A DNA stretch of 12,098 nucleotides from the NCBI GenBank assembly GCA_009930125.1, contig RZYZ01000046.1:1-12098 (forward strand), written 5' to 3'. The DNA is from Clostridia bacterium. GTDB lineage: Bacteria > Bacillota > Clostridia > Clostridiales > Clostridiaceae. This document shows, in pieces, positions 6,306-12,098 of this stretch (position 1 is its first letter; each line of letters opens with the position of its first letter). The translations under genes and the position numbers were made by a program. Below the pieces are notes generated by a model. It did no database searches, was not told the DNA's origin, and saw only the letters and a list, made by a program, of their open reading frames with translations.

Positions 6306-7077
6306 CGTAATCACCTCCCAGATAGGCCTTGAGTACTTGTTCATTGCATTGGATGCTTTCCGGATCTCCTTCAGCAATGAGATGACCGTAGTCAAAGACG
6401 AAAATCTTGTCGCACAGTTTCATGACCAGTGACATATCGTGTTCGATGAGGATGATGGTAAGCTGGAATTCTTCCTGCACCCATTTAATAAGCTTTGTGA
6501 GTTCCTTTGTCTCATTGGGATTCATGCCCGCAGCGGGTTCATCCAGAAGAAGGATTTTAGGGTCTGCCGCCATGGCTCTGGCAATCTCCACTTTTCTCTG
6601 GTCTCCATACGAGAGGTTCTTCGCCTTCTCGTCTCTTTTATCATAGAGGTGGAAGATCTTCAGCAGTTCATGGGCTTTTTCCATGGCTTTCTTCTCTTCT
6701 CTGAAATAGGAGGGAAGTCTCAGCACGGAGGGAAAAACACCATAGGAGAGATTGCAGTGATAGCCAAGAAGAACATTGTCTGTAACAGTCATTTCCTTAA
6801 ACAGACGGATATTCTGAAAGGTTCTTGCAATGCCATACTTCGTCATTTTCTGTGGTCTCAGCATGCGACTGGTCACATCACCGTTGATATGATAGATGAT
6901 GTCTCCGGAGCTGGGCTTGTAGATTCCCGTAAGGAGATTGAAGAAGGTGGTCTTTCCCGCACCGTTGGGGCCGATGATTCCGGTGATGGTGTTTTCTTCC
7001 ACTTCCAGGTCGACATCTGTGACAGCCTTTACGCCGCCAAAGTTTTTTGTGAGTTTTGTTACGTTAAGCAGTGCCAT
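6289..7077 (-). CDS. livG: Branched-chain amino acid ABC transporter, ATP-binding protein LivG
   Basis: The second ATPase of the Liv importer, 262 residues. Walker A is GPNGAGKT (36-43), the Q-loop region shows ARTFQNIRLFKEMTV (84-98), the signature is LSYGDQ (155-160), Walker B is ILLLDEP (175-181) and the switch region reads ILIEHDM. The insert around residues 106-140 and the MNPNET element after Walker B are features of LivG rather than LivF. The ATG at 7077 has AAGGAGG 6 nt upstream, inside the end of livM. A further in-frame start upstream would lie within livM and adds no family sequence. There is one base between the livM stop and this start, and the 3' end overlaps livF, which fits tight co-translation of the two ATPases. 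Confidence 0.95.
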   Translation of the reverse strand: MALLNVTKLTKNFGGVKAVTDVDLEVEENTITGIIGPNGAGKTTFFNLLTGIYKPSSGDIIYHINGDVTSRMLRPQKMTKYGIARTFQNIRLFKEMTVTDNVLLGYHCNLSYGVFPSVLRLPSYFREEKKAMEKAHELLKIFHLYDKRDEKAKNLSYGDQRKVEIARAMAADPKILLLDEPAAGMNPNETKELTKLIKWVQEEFQLTIILIEHDMSLVMKLCDKIFVFDYGHLIAEGDPESIQCNEQVLKAYLGGDYVAEAK

Positions 7078-7078
7078 T

Positions 7079-8002
7079 TCATGCCTCCTTTTTGACAAGT
7101 TTTCTGATCGGTTCCAGAATCCGCTGTGGTTTGTAGACCATCATGATGAAAAGAATCACCGCATAGATGACCATTCTCAGTTCGGGAATGCCCTGAAGGG
7201 ACAAGGATACCAGGGACAAAGCGATGGCGCTCAGGATGGAACCTCTGATGCTTCCCAGTCCGCCCAGTACGACGATGACAAGGATATCCACGGATTTCAT
7301 GAATCCGAAGGAATCGGGCCTGATGAAGTAGAAGTAGTTCGAATAGAGGGCACCTGCAATGCCTGCAAAGAGCGCACCTATGGTGAATACCAGCACTTTG
7401 TAGTAGTTTGTATTCACACCCATGGAAGTGGATGCGATCTCATCTTCCTTGATGGAGATGACAGCCCTGCCATTGTAGGAGGAAAGGAAATTCGAAATCA
7501 CTACAACTGTCAGCACGATGATTCCGAAAAGCCAGGTCCAGTTGGTGTATCTGGGGATATCATTAAGTCCCATGGCCCCTCCGATGTACTTCCAGTTGAG
7601 ACCGATGATTCGGATGATTTCTCCGAATCCCAATGTGGCAATGGCCAGATAGTCGCCTTTGAGTCTCAGTGTCGGAACGCCTATAAGGACGCCGGCAAGG
7701 GCTGCAGCAAGGGCTGCGCCAAGTATACCCACTATAAAGGGAAGTCCCAGTTTCGCGGTAAGAATCCCGGATGCATATGCTCCGATGGACATGAATGCAG
7801 CATGACCGAGAGACAACTGACCGGTGAAACCGGTGATGAGATTGAGGCTCACCGCCAGGATGATATTGATGCCGATACTTACGATGTTGAGAAAAATATA
7901 GGAATCAATGATTCCTGCATTCATCATCAGGTACACGAGGAGATAGACGGCAAGAACCATCACGCTCTTTATGATATTATTTCTGCTGATTAATTCTTTC
8001 AT
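7079..8002 (-). CDS. livM: Branched-chain amino acid ABC transporter, permease LivM
   Basis: An integral membrane permease of 307 residues with about eight to nine hydrophobic segments. Family landmarks are LNLITGFTGQLSLGHAAFMSIGAYASG (about 53-79), RLKGDYLAIATLGFGEIIR (about 113-131) and a late VDILVIVVLGGLGSIRGSILSA segment that contains the EAA-like coupling region. It pairs with LivH to form the translocation channel for branched-chain amino acids. The ATG at 8002 follows AGGTGG (8007-8012), which overlaps the livH stop codon, so the two permeases are probably translationally linked. It is complete, with no frameshift. The C-terminal KKEA end runs into the livG ribosome binding site. Confidence 0.95.
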   Translation of the reverse strand: MKELISRNNIIKSVMVLAVYLLVYLMMNAGIIDSYIFLNIVSIGINIILAVSLNLITGFTGQLSLGHAAFMSIGAYASGILTAKLGLPFIVGILGAALAAALAGVLIGVPTLRLKGDYLAIATLGFGEIIRIIGLNWKYIGGAMGLNDIPRYTNWTWLFGIIVLTVVVISNFLSSYNGRAVISIKEDEIASTSMGVNTNYYKVLVFTIGALFAGIAGALYSNYFYFIRPDSFGFMKSVDILVIVVLGGLGSIRGSILSAIALSLVSLSLQGIPELRMVIYAVILFIMMVYKPQRILEPIRKLVKKEA

Positions 8003-8010
8003 GTTACCAC

Positions 8011-8895
8011 CTATACCTTTTCCTGTTCTTTATAGCCCATGAGCCCTGTGGGCTTGATGAGCAAGACCAGAATCAGGATGAGAAAAGCGACTGCATCTTT
8101 ATAAAGCGAACCACCGATGGAACTGACCAGTGTCTCGATGAGACCCAGAAAGAAACCACCGAATACGGCCCCCGGAATGATTCCGATTCCGCCGATTACA
8201 GCAGATACGAAAGCCTTCAGACCAGGCGTTGCACCCATGAGCGGATTCAGCGTACTGTAATAGACGCCGATCAGCACGCCCGCAGCACCTGCAAGTGCGG
8301 ATCCGATGAAGAATGTATAGGAGATGGTTTTATTCACATTGATGCCCATAAGCTCCGCTGCATCCTTATCCTGAGAAAGGGCTCTCATGGATTTTCCGAT
8401 TTTGGTTCTGTTTGTGATGTACATAAGGATGATCATGAGCATGACCGTGATGCCGATGATGTAAAAGCTTTTGATGTCGATGACGGCACCAGTCCCCATG
8501 ACATTGATCTGGGAAGAGGGGAGCACTTCCTTGTAGGTTCTGCTTTCCGGGCCGACGAAATACATCATACCGTATTGAAGAAACAGAGAGACTGCAATGG
8601 CAGTGATCAGATTTGAAATTCTCGATGCTCCTCTTAAGGGTTTATAAGCCACTTTTTCAATGACCATGCCCAGTATCCCGCAAGCCAGCATGGATGTGAT
8701 CAGGGCAGGGAAGAAAGAAAAACCGAAAATGCCCGTCAGGGCAAACCCGATGTATGCGCCGATCATCAGGACATCTCCATGGGCGAAGTTAATGAGATTT
8801 ATGATTCCGTATACCATGGTATACCCAAGGGCGATCAGTGCATAGATGCTCCCGAGAGATACTCCGTTTATCAGCTGCTGTATGATTTGTTCCAA
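8011..8895 (-). CDS. livH: Branched-chain amino acid ABC transporter, permease LivH
   Basis: The partner permease, 294 residues with about eight hydrophobic helices. Typical LivH sequence includes QQLINGVSLGSIYALIALGY (about 6-25), YGIINLINFAHGDVLMIGAY (about 29-48), MRALSQDKDAAELMGIN (coupling loop) and KAFVSAVIGGIGIIPGAVFGG near the C-terminus. No ATG is available at a suitable place. The start is TTG 8895, preceded by AAAGGAGG with 7 nt spacing, giving MEQIIQQLINGV. The gap of 68 nt from livK contains an 8-bp hairpin. The stop is 8 nt before the livM start. Confidence 0.95.
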   Translation of the reverse strand: MEQIIQQLINGVSLGSIYALIALGYTMVYGIINLINFAHGDVLMIGAYIGFALTGIFGFSFFPALITSMLACGILGMVIEKVAYKPLRGASRISNLITAIAVSLFLQYGMMYFVGPESRTYKEVLPSSQINVMGTGAVIDIKSFYIIGITVMLMIILMYITNRTKIGKSMRALSQDKDAAELMGINVNKTISYTFFIGSALAGAAGVLIGVYYSTLNPLMGATPGLKAFVSAVIGGIGIIPGAVFGGFFLGLIETLVSSIGGSLYKDAVAFLILILVLLIKPTGLMGYKEQEKV

Positions 8896-8922
8896 GATGA
8901 AACCTCCTTTAAATGGAGTAGA

Positions 8923-8945
8923 GGCTGCCTAAATACCAGGCAGCC
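8923..8945 (-). other. Intercistronic hairpin between livK and livH
   Basis: GGCTGCCT and AGGCAGCC form an 8-bp GC-rich perfect stem around a 7-nt loop, placed about 19 nt after the livK stop. No T run follows on the transcribed strand, so full termination is unlikely. The usual reading of such a structure after a binding-protein gene is protection of the upstream livK message so that more binding protein than permease is made. That role is inferred. Confidence 0.6.
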
Positions 8946-8963
8946 CTATCCTTGTGGTCTTTT

Positions 8964-10127
8964 TTATGGTTGCTGCTTCATGAGGTAGGTTGGGACACCG
9001 TCTTTTACCTCAAGAATGGTCACTGCCTTGACAGGATTGTGGAAATCATCGATGGACAGTGTTCCTGTGATTCCTTCAAAGTTTTCAGTTGCTTCCAGAG
9101 CTTCTTTCAGTTTTTCGCGGTCCACTTCTCCAGCTCTTTCCAGCGCATCTGCGACCATGTAGGCCATATCATAGCCTAAGGCGTTGAAAGCGTCTGGGTC
9201 TGCACCGAATTCTGAATTGAAGGAGGTCTTGAATGCCACAACGTCTTCAGAAGTATCACTGGAAGAATAGTGATTGGAGTAGTAGGTTCCGTTCAGATTA
9301 TCCGCGCCTGCGATTTCCAGAAGCTTCGGAGAATCGAAACCATCTGCACCAAGAACGGGCATATCCATTCCGAGCTCTCTTGCCTGCTTGATGATGAGGC
9401 TGACTTCCTCATAGTAGCCTGGTACAAACAGTACGTCTGGTTCGGATGCTTTGATGTTGGTCAGAAGTGTTTTGAAGTCTGTATCTTTTGCCTGATAGGC
9501 TTCTTCTGCAACAATTTCTCCACCCAGTGAACCGTAAGTGCCCTTATAGGCATCGGTGAGTCCCTGGCTGTAATCCGAGGTATTGTCTCTCAGGATGGCA
9601 GTCTTTAATAGACCCAGTTCCTTTGCAGCGAAGTTTGCCATGGTGACACCCTGGAAAGAATCGCTGAAACAGGTTTTAAATACATACTGTCTTACATTGC
9701 CGTTGGCATCTAAAGTGACATCATCGGCAGTGGCGGAGGCTGAAATCAGCGGCACCTTGTTCTCTTCCGCTGGTGGAAGTGCGGATTTTGTATTACCCGA
9801 TGTAGCAGGCCCCAGGATGGCTACGACGTTGTCTCTCGTTGCAAGTCTGGATGAGACGTTGGCTGCTTCTTCCCCTGATGATTTGTTGTCCACTTTCACC
9901 AGTTCGATCTGCTTTCCGAGTACGCCTCCTTTTTCATTGATTTCCTTCACTGCGAATTCGATTCCGTTGACAAGGCTGGTTCCGTAGGTGGATACATTTC
10001 CAGACAGTTCATAATTGAGGCCCAGTTTCACGGTATCGCCGTCTCCTACAGATTCCTTGGCGCCGCATCCGGCAAGCATAAGTGAGGACAAGAGTCCTGC
10101 TGTGAATAATTGCATTCCTTTTTTCAT
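8964..10127 (-). CDS. livK: Branched-chain amino acid ABC transporter, substrate-binding lipoprotein LivK
   Basis: The extracellular receptor of the importer, 387 residues. The signal peptide MKKGMQLFTAGLLSSLMLAG leads to lipobox LAGC with Cys21 as the lipidation and anchoring site. The mature part belongs to the Peripla_BP_6 (Leu/Ile/Val-binding) family, shown by VKLGLNYELSGNVSTYGTSL, NEKGGVLGKQIELVKVDNKS, VAILGPATSGNTKSALP and the later DGFDSPKLLEIAG and LGYDMAYMVADALERAG. The ATG at 10127 has GGAGGG (10135-10140) 7 nt upstream. The frame is open back to about 10211 from a GTG, but that would translate through the T-box terminator and place sequence before the signal peptide, so it was rejected. 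Substrate specificity (Ile, Leu or Val) cannot be read directly, but the isoleucine-type T-box upstream supports branched-chain amino acids. Confidence 0.96.
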   Translation of the reverse strand: MKKGMQLFTAGLLSSLMLAGCGAKESVGDGDTVKLGLNYELSGNVSTYGTSLVNGIEFAVKEINEKGGVLGKQIELVKVDNKSSGEEAANVSSRLATRDNVVAILGPATSGNTKSALPPAEENKVPLISASATADDVTLDANGNVRQYVFKTCFSDSFQGVTMANFAAKELGLLKTAILRDNTSDYSQGLTDAYKGTYGSLGGEIVAEEAYQAKDTDFKTLLTNIKASEPDVLFVPGYYEEVSLIIKQARELGMDMPVLGADGFDSPKLLEIAGADNLNGTYYSNHYSSSDTSEDVVAFKTSFNSEFGADPDAFNALGYDMAYMVADALERAGEVDREKLKEALEATENFEGITGTLSIDDFHNPVKAVTILEVKDGVPTYLMKQQP

Positions 10128-10165
10128 TTGTGTTCCCTCCATCATTTTGATAATTTCTTTTGTAT

Positions 10166-10200
10166 AAAAAAAACCTTTATTATGTAGAACATAATAAAGG
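10166..10200 (-). terminator. T-box leader terminator (attenuator)
   Basis: On the minus strand a 12-bp perfect stem, CCTTTATTATGT with ACATAATAAAGG around a 3-nt loop (10174-10200), is followed by eight U (10166-10173). Its 5' arm shares CCTTT with the T-box antiterminator, so the two structures exclude each other. It stops transcription before livK when tRNA is charged. Confidence 0.93.
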
Positions 10201-10445
10201 TGCAAAAGCACGGTACCACTTTATTTCATGATGCCATCACTGACATCATCTCTTCAGGTTCGATCAAACCCTAACCCTATAACGCTGGTCAGCGTCATGA
10301 CTTACTGCAAGTTCAGTCATGAAACTCGGAAGTGATTTATTGTCTGCAAGTTTCACATCGGTTCTCAGCTTGTCCGATTCTCTGTGGATCAACTAGAGCA
10401 GTTTTTTCTTCGTCAACATTTCTGTAATTTATTAATTTTTATCTT
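10166..10445 (-). promoter_or_regulatory. T-box riboswitch, apparent isoleucine (AUC) specifier
   Basis: On the minus strand, stem I contains GAAG (10408-10411) pairing with CTTC (10329-10332), then CTGC pairing with GCAG. These enclose a specifier loop whose 3' side ends AAATCA, giving specifier codon AUC at 10334-10336 followed by the usual A. Above it lie the AGAGA bulge and an apical stem ATCGG/CCGAT (about 10356-10380) with the typical GCTGAGA loop. Stem II TCATGACT/AGTCATGA and a stem III hairpin (about 10229-10252) follow. The antiterminator (10196-10222) is AAAG, bulge TGGTACC, GTGC-TTTT-GCAC, CTTT. The UGGU of the bulge would pair with a tRNA ending ACCA, as expected for tRNA-Ile. 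Uncharged tRNA-Ile should stabilise the antiterminator and turn on livKHMGF. Confidence 0.92.
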
Positions 10446-10451
10446 GAAGTG

Positions 10452-10480
10452 ATATTATCATTCTAATAAGAATAAGTCAA
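10452..10480 (-). promoter_or_regulatory. Sigma-A promoter for T-box and livKHMGF
   Basis: On the minus strand TTGACT (10480-10475) is 17 nt from TAATAT (10457-10452), and a TG at 10460-10459 makes an extended -10. The predicted start of transcription is near 10445, upstream of the first T-box helix, which fits the leader structure. Confidence 0.8.
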
Positions 10481-10516
10481 TAATATTTTTACATCGATTA
10501 TTTTAAAACCGATATG

Positions 10517-10534
10517 ATGGTAAATGTTTACCAT
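10517..10534. repeat. Inverted repeat, operator-like
   Basis: ATGGTAAA-TG-TTTACCAT has 8-bp perfect arms around 2 nt. It lies in the divergent intergenic region, about 37 bp upstream of the livK -35 box and upstream of the promoters for the CHAD gene. The near-continuous symmetry looks more like a dimeric repressor or activator site than an RNA hairpin. No regulator can be named. Confidence 0.6.
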
Positions 10535-10548
10535 AGTGTCAATTGGAG

Positions 10549-10568
10549 TGATAAATCACCATTTATCA
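10549..10568. repeat. Second inverted repeat
   Basis: TGATAAAT-CACC-ATTTATCA has 8-bp perfect arms around a 4-nt centre, 15 bp downstream of the first inverted repeat. It lies just before a possible promoter at 10579. It may be a second protein site or a weak cruciform. There is no T run, so it is not a terminator. Confidence 0.55.
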
Positions 10569-10578
10569 ATGAACATCG

Positions 10579-10607
10579 TTTACAAAACTGTCATAACTAT
10601 AAATAAT
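10579..10607 (+). promoter_or_regulatory. Possible upstream promoter for the CHAD gene
   Basis: TTTACA (10579-10584) and AATAAT (10602-10607) are separated by 17 nt. This is a weaker match than the next candidate, in an AT-rich region where chance matches are frequent. Confidence 0.35.
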
Positions 10608-10629
10608 TGAATAACAATAGGGGAATATC

Positions 10630-10658
10630 TTGATATCCATAATAGTAAAAACTATGAT
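10630..10658 (+). promoter_or_regulatory. Likely promoter for the CHAD gene
   Basis: TTGATA (10630-10635) and TATGAT (10653-10658) are separated by exactly 17 nt, one mismatch from consensus in each box. Transcription would begin near 10665, leaving a leader of about 73 nt before the start codon. Confidence 0.6.
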
Positions 10659-10737
10659 GAAGGTACCAGAATCCGTGAAAAATATCAGAAAAAGATTCTA
10701 TATACTGAAATAATTGAAGAAAAGTCGGGTGAAAAAG

Positions 10738-11595
10738 ATGATAATGAAAAATGCAATCACAGATCAGTTTCAGAAAGAAGCCAAGGTGATCTTTCTTGCG
10801 GAAGACCTGCTTCTTGCGAAACTGAGAGCCAATCCCGATGAGGTGGAACTCGAAGAAATCATCCACGAACTTCGTATCCATATAAGAAAACTGATTTCTC
10901 TGCTGTTCTTTTACAAGCCCCTGCTGAGAAGGAAGAAGAGAAAGGCTCTGATCAGCAGTCTCAAGATTCTTTTAAGGAATTTCGGTTCCTTGCGAACGAG
11001 GCATATGTATCTCAAAAGCGCAGAGGATTTCAGCAGACATCTTTCGTCAGAAGAAAAGAAGCTTTTTACAGAAATGAATGAGAGAGAACTGGATAAGAGC
11101 AGATTTCTGAAAGAGAAGAATGAGAAGCTGGACCCCATAGAGTTCAGAGTTCTTTACGAGGACATGCTGAAGAAGCTCCTTGGCTATGGGAAGAGGATCT
11201 TTAAAGCATCTGCCTGTGAGCTAACCTTAGAGAATGAAACATTCGTTGTGGACAGATATCAGGAGCTTATGGAGCTTTACTTCGAGATGGAGAGGAATCT
11301 TGACTTTGACTCTGTGAAAGAGGTACATGATCTGAGAGTCCTTGCGAAGAACATGATCTATACACTGAAAAGAAAGACAGACATCTTGGGGGAGCTTGCT
11401 GTGAAAAGAGTGGAGCACCTGAAGAAAATACAGGATGTAGCGGGTAAGATCCATGATGCGGATGTGCACCGTAAGATCTTGTCCTCCTTTGAGACTTCAG
11501 AAGAAGAAGAGAAGCTTCGAACCCGCTTCCAGTATTTCATCATGAAGGAAAGGGAAGAGTCTACACACAAACTGAAGAAAGTCATCGAAGGATGA
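10738..11595 (+). CDS. CHAD domain protein
   Basis: A 285-residue, strongly basic, all-helical protein of the CHAD (conserved histidine alpha-helical domain) family. CHAD proteins bind inorganic polyphosphate in characterised members; that role is family knowledge. The first repeat half holds HELRIHIRKLISLLFFYKPLL (starting at His43) and LKILLRNFGSLRTRHMYL. The second half holds VHDLRVLAKNMIYTLK (starting about 196) and LKKIQDVAGKIHDADVHRK (about 228-246). His43, His48, His197, His239 and His244 with nearby Arg/Lys match the family pattern. No CYTH (triphosphatase) domain is fused. I placed the start at ATG 10738 behind GGGTG (10727-10731) with 6 nt spacing; ATG 10744 is an alternative. It is a single-gene transcript with its own promoter and terminator, and no ppk, ppx or CYTH gene lies in the window. 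Confidence 0.88.
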   Translation: MIMKNAITDQFQKEAKVIFLAEDLLLAKLRANPDEVELEEIIHELRIHIRKLISLLFFYKPLLRRKKRKALISSLKILLRNFGSLRTRHMYLKSAEDFSRHLSSEEKKLFTEMNERELDKSRFLKEKNEKLDPIEFRVLYEDMLKKLLGYGKRIFKASACELTLENETFVVDRYQELMELYFEMERNLDFDSVKEVHDLRVLAKNMIYTLKRKTDILGELAVKRVEHLKKIQDVAGKIHDADVHRKILSSFETSEEEEKLRTRFQYFIMKEREESTHKLKKVIEG

Positions 11596-11629
11596 AAACC
11601 TGACCGGCAGAACCGGGGAGGGTGATAAG

Positions 11630-11671
11630 AAAAGAGATCTGATGTATAAGACTCACATCAGATCTCTTTTT
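11630..11671. terminator. Bidirectional terminator between CHAD gene and minus-strand gene
   Basis: AAAAGAGATCTGATGT (11630-11645) pairs perfectly over 16 bp with ACATCAGATCTCTTTT (11655-11670) around a 9-nt loop. A T run closes the plus-strand side, and the matching A run gives a T run on the minus strand. It sits between two convergent genes, and the minus-strand stop codon directly abuts it. Confidence 0.88.
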
Positions 11672-12098
11672 CAGTTCTCCTCGATCTGGAAGATCGAGGA
11701 AGCGGTCCCCTGCATGGGGTAGCTTTCTGCCAGCGGTCCGTCGATGAGTATGCGTACGCTGTTTCCTTCAGAAAACAGCTGATCAGGTTCATGGGACTGA
11801 TAGGCATCCTCCGGAACGCGGACATAGACTTCGCTGGTATCCCCATACCCGGTGACAGATCCTCGGACAAGGATGGTGAAGCCGTCTGAAGCGCTTTCCG
11901 ATATCTCCATCAGCTCACCTTCTATGAGAATATCCGTTGAAACTTCACGAAGGAGAATCACTCTGTCCGCATCCGCCTGGGCTGGATAACTTGTGCGCAG
12001 GACATCAGGTCCTTCGATTTTCACTAGGTTTCCCACTGCCAGCGTATCCAGATCACTTTCAGCATTATCGGCGATGATTCTTGTGTCTGCATCGATCA
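11671..12098 (-). CDS. Protein with tandem DUF3221-like segments, C-terminal part (5' end outside window)
   Basis: The frame is open to the window edge, and 141 residues are visible. Two segments share the pattern G-N-x-V-x-I, then P, then SYP-x-Q-x-x-A with identical internal spacing. The first starts at visible residue 22 (GNLVKIEGPDVLRTSYPAQ) and the second at residue 111 (GNSVRILIDGPLAESYPMQ), 89 residues apart. The second, with DGP-xAESYP-Q, resembles the end of DUF3221/YobA-like small beta-rich proteins, which are often secreted lipoproteins. The duplication is directly visible; the DUF3221 link is from motif memory and uncertain. A signal peptide or lipobox cannot be checked because the N-terminus is missing. 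GTG 12036 is an internal valine, not a start. The function is unknown. Confidence 0.7.
   Translation of the reverse strand, partial: IDADTRIIADNAESDLDTLAVGNLVKIEGPDVLRTSYPAQADADRVILLREVSTDILIEGELMEISESASDGFTILVRGSVTGYGDTSEVYVRVPEDAYQSHEPDQLFSEGNSVRILIDGPLAESYPMQGTASSIFQIEEN

Noticed and set aside
6938..7993. Plus-strand 351-residue open frame
   Set aside because: It lies antisense to livM, is rich in His, Gly and Asp as expected from a reversed membrane-protein gene, and has no family resemblance or good ribosome site.
10128..10211. Upstream extension of livK from GTG 10211
   Set aside because: It would run through the T-box terminator and place 28 residues before a normal lipoprotein signal peptide. 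ATG 10127 has a proper ribosome site.
10570..10595. Possible ECF promoter before the CHAD gene (TGAACA then GTCATA)
   Set aside because: The spacing is too short and the -10 match is poor compared with the candidate before the sigma gene. Sigma-A type boxes explain the region better.
11605..11617. CCGG-CAGAA-CCGG mini-hairpin after the CHAD stop
   Set aside because: Four base pairs only; likely chance, and the real terminator follows at 11630.
1..12098. Mobile elements, CRISPR arrays, tRNA or rRNA genes
   Set aside because: No transposase or integrase motifs, spaced direct repeats or tRNA-like cloverleaf were seen. The genes are intact and of ordinary chromosomal character.

Overview
This window looks like chromosomal DNA from a Gram-positive Bacillota (Firmicutes) species. 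The basis is strong AGGAGG-type ribosome binding sites, frequent TTG starts, a RemA (DUF370) gene next to gmk and rpoZ, a tRNA-sensing T-box riboswitch, and consensus sigma-A promoters. The class cannot be fixed from this sequence; Clostridia or Erysipelotrichia-like lineages are plausible. Base composition looks fairly even, and there are no tRNA or rRNA genes, transposases, phage genes or CRISPR arrays.

Region 1 (1-3983, + strand) is housekeeping. The 3' part of an L-asparaginase gene is followed by a compact cluster yicC - remA - gmk - rpoZ - coaBC. The junctions from remA onward overlap or nearly touch, and a rho-independent terminator closes the cluster. A near-consensus promoter whose -35 box overlaps the asparaginase stop codon should drive it. 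The cluster joins RNA turnover (YicC), a DNA-binding regulator (RemA), GMP phosphorylation, the RNA polymerase omega subunit and coenzyme A synthesis.

Region 2 (about 4013-5600, + strand) is a three-gene ECF sigma-factor module. It contains an ECF sigma factor with an ECF-type promoter just upstream (candidate autoregulation), a small two-helix membrane protein that is a candidate anti-sigma factor, and a membrane protein with two zinc ribbons. The genes overlap by 4 nt at each junction. A 17-bp perfect hairpin separates the module from the convergent liv operon.

Region 3 (5601-10480, - strand) is a complete branched-chain amino acid ABC transporter operon, livK-livH-livM-livG-livF. It is preceded by a sigma-A promoter and a well-formed T-box leader. 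The specifier loop appears to read AUC (isoleucine), so uncharged tRNA-Ile should switch on uptake of Ile/Leu/Val. An intercistronic hairpin follows livK, and both livH and livF appear to start with TTG.

Region 4 (10481-12098) begins with an AT-rich intergenic region holding two inverted repeats and two possible promoters. It leads to a lone CHAD-domain (polyphosphate-binding type) gene ending in a bidirectional terminator. On the opposite strand is the C-terminal part of an unrecognised protein containing two copies of a motif that resembles DUF3221.

The points most worth following up are the isoleucine T-box on a whole liv operon, the ECF / two-helix / zinc-ribbon membrane module, and the CHAD gene with its palindromic upstream region.
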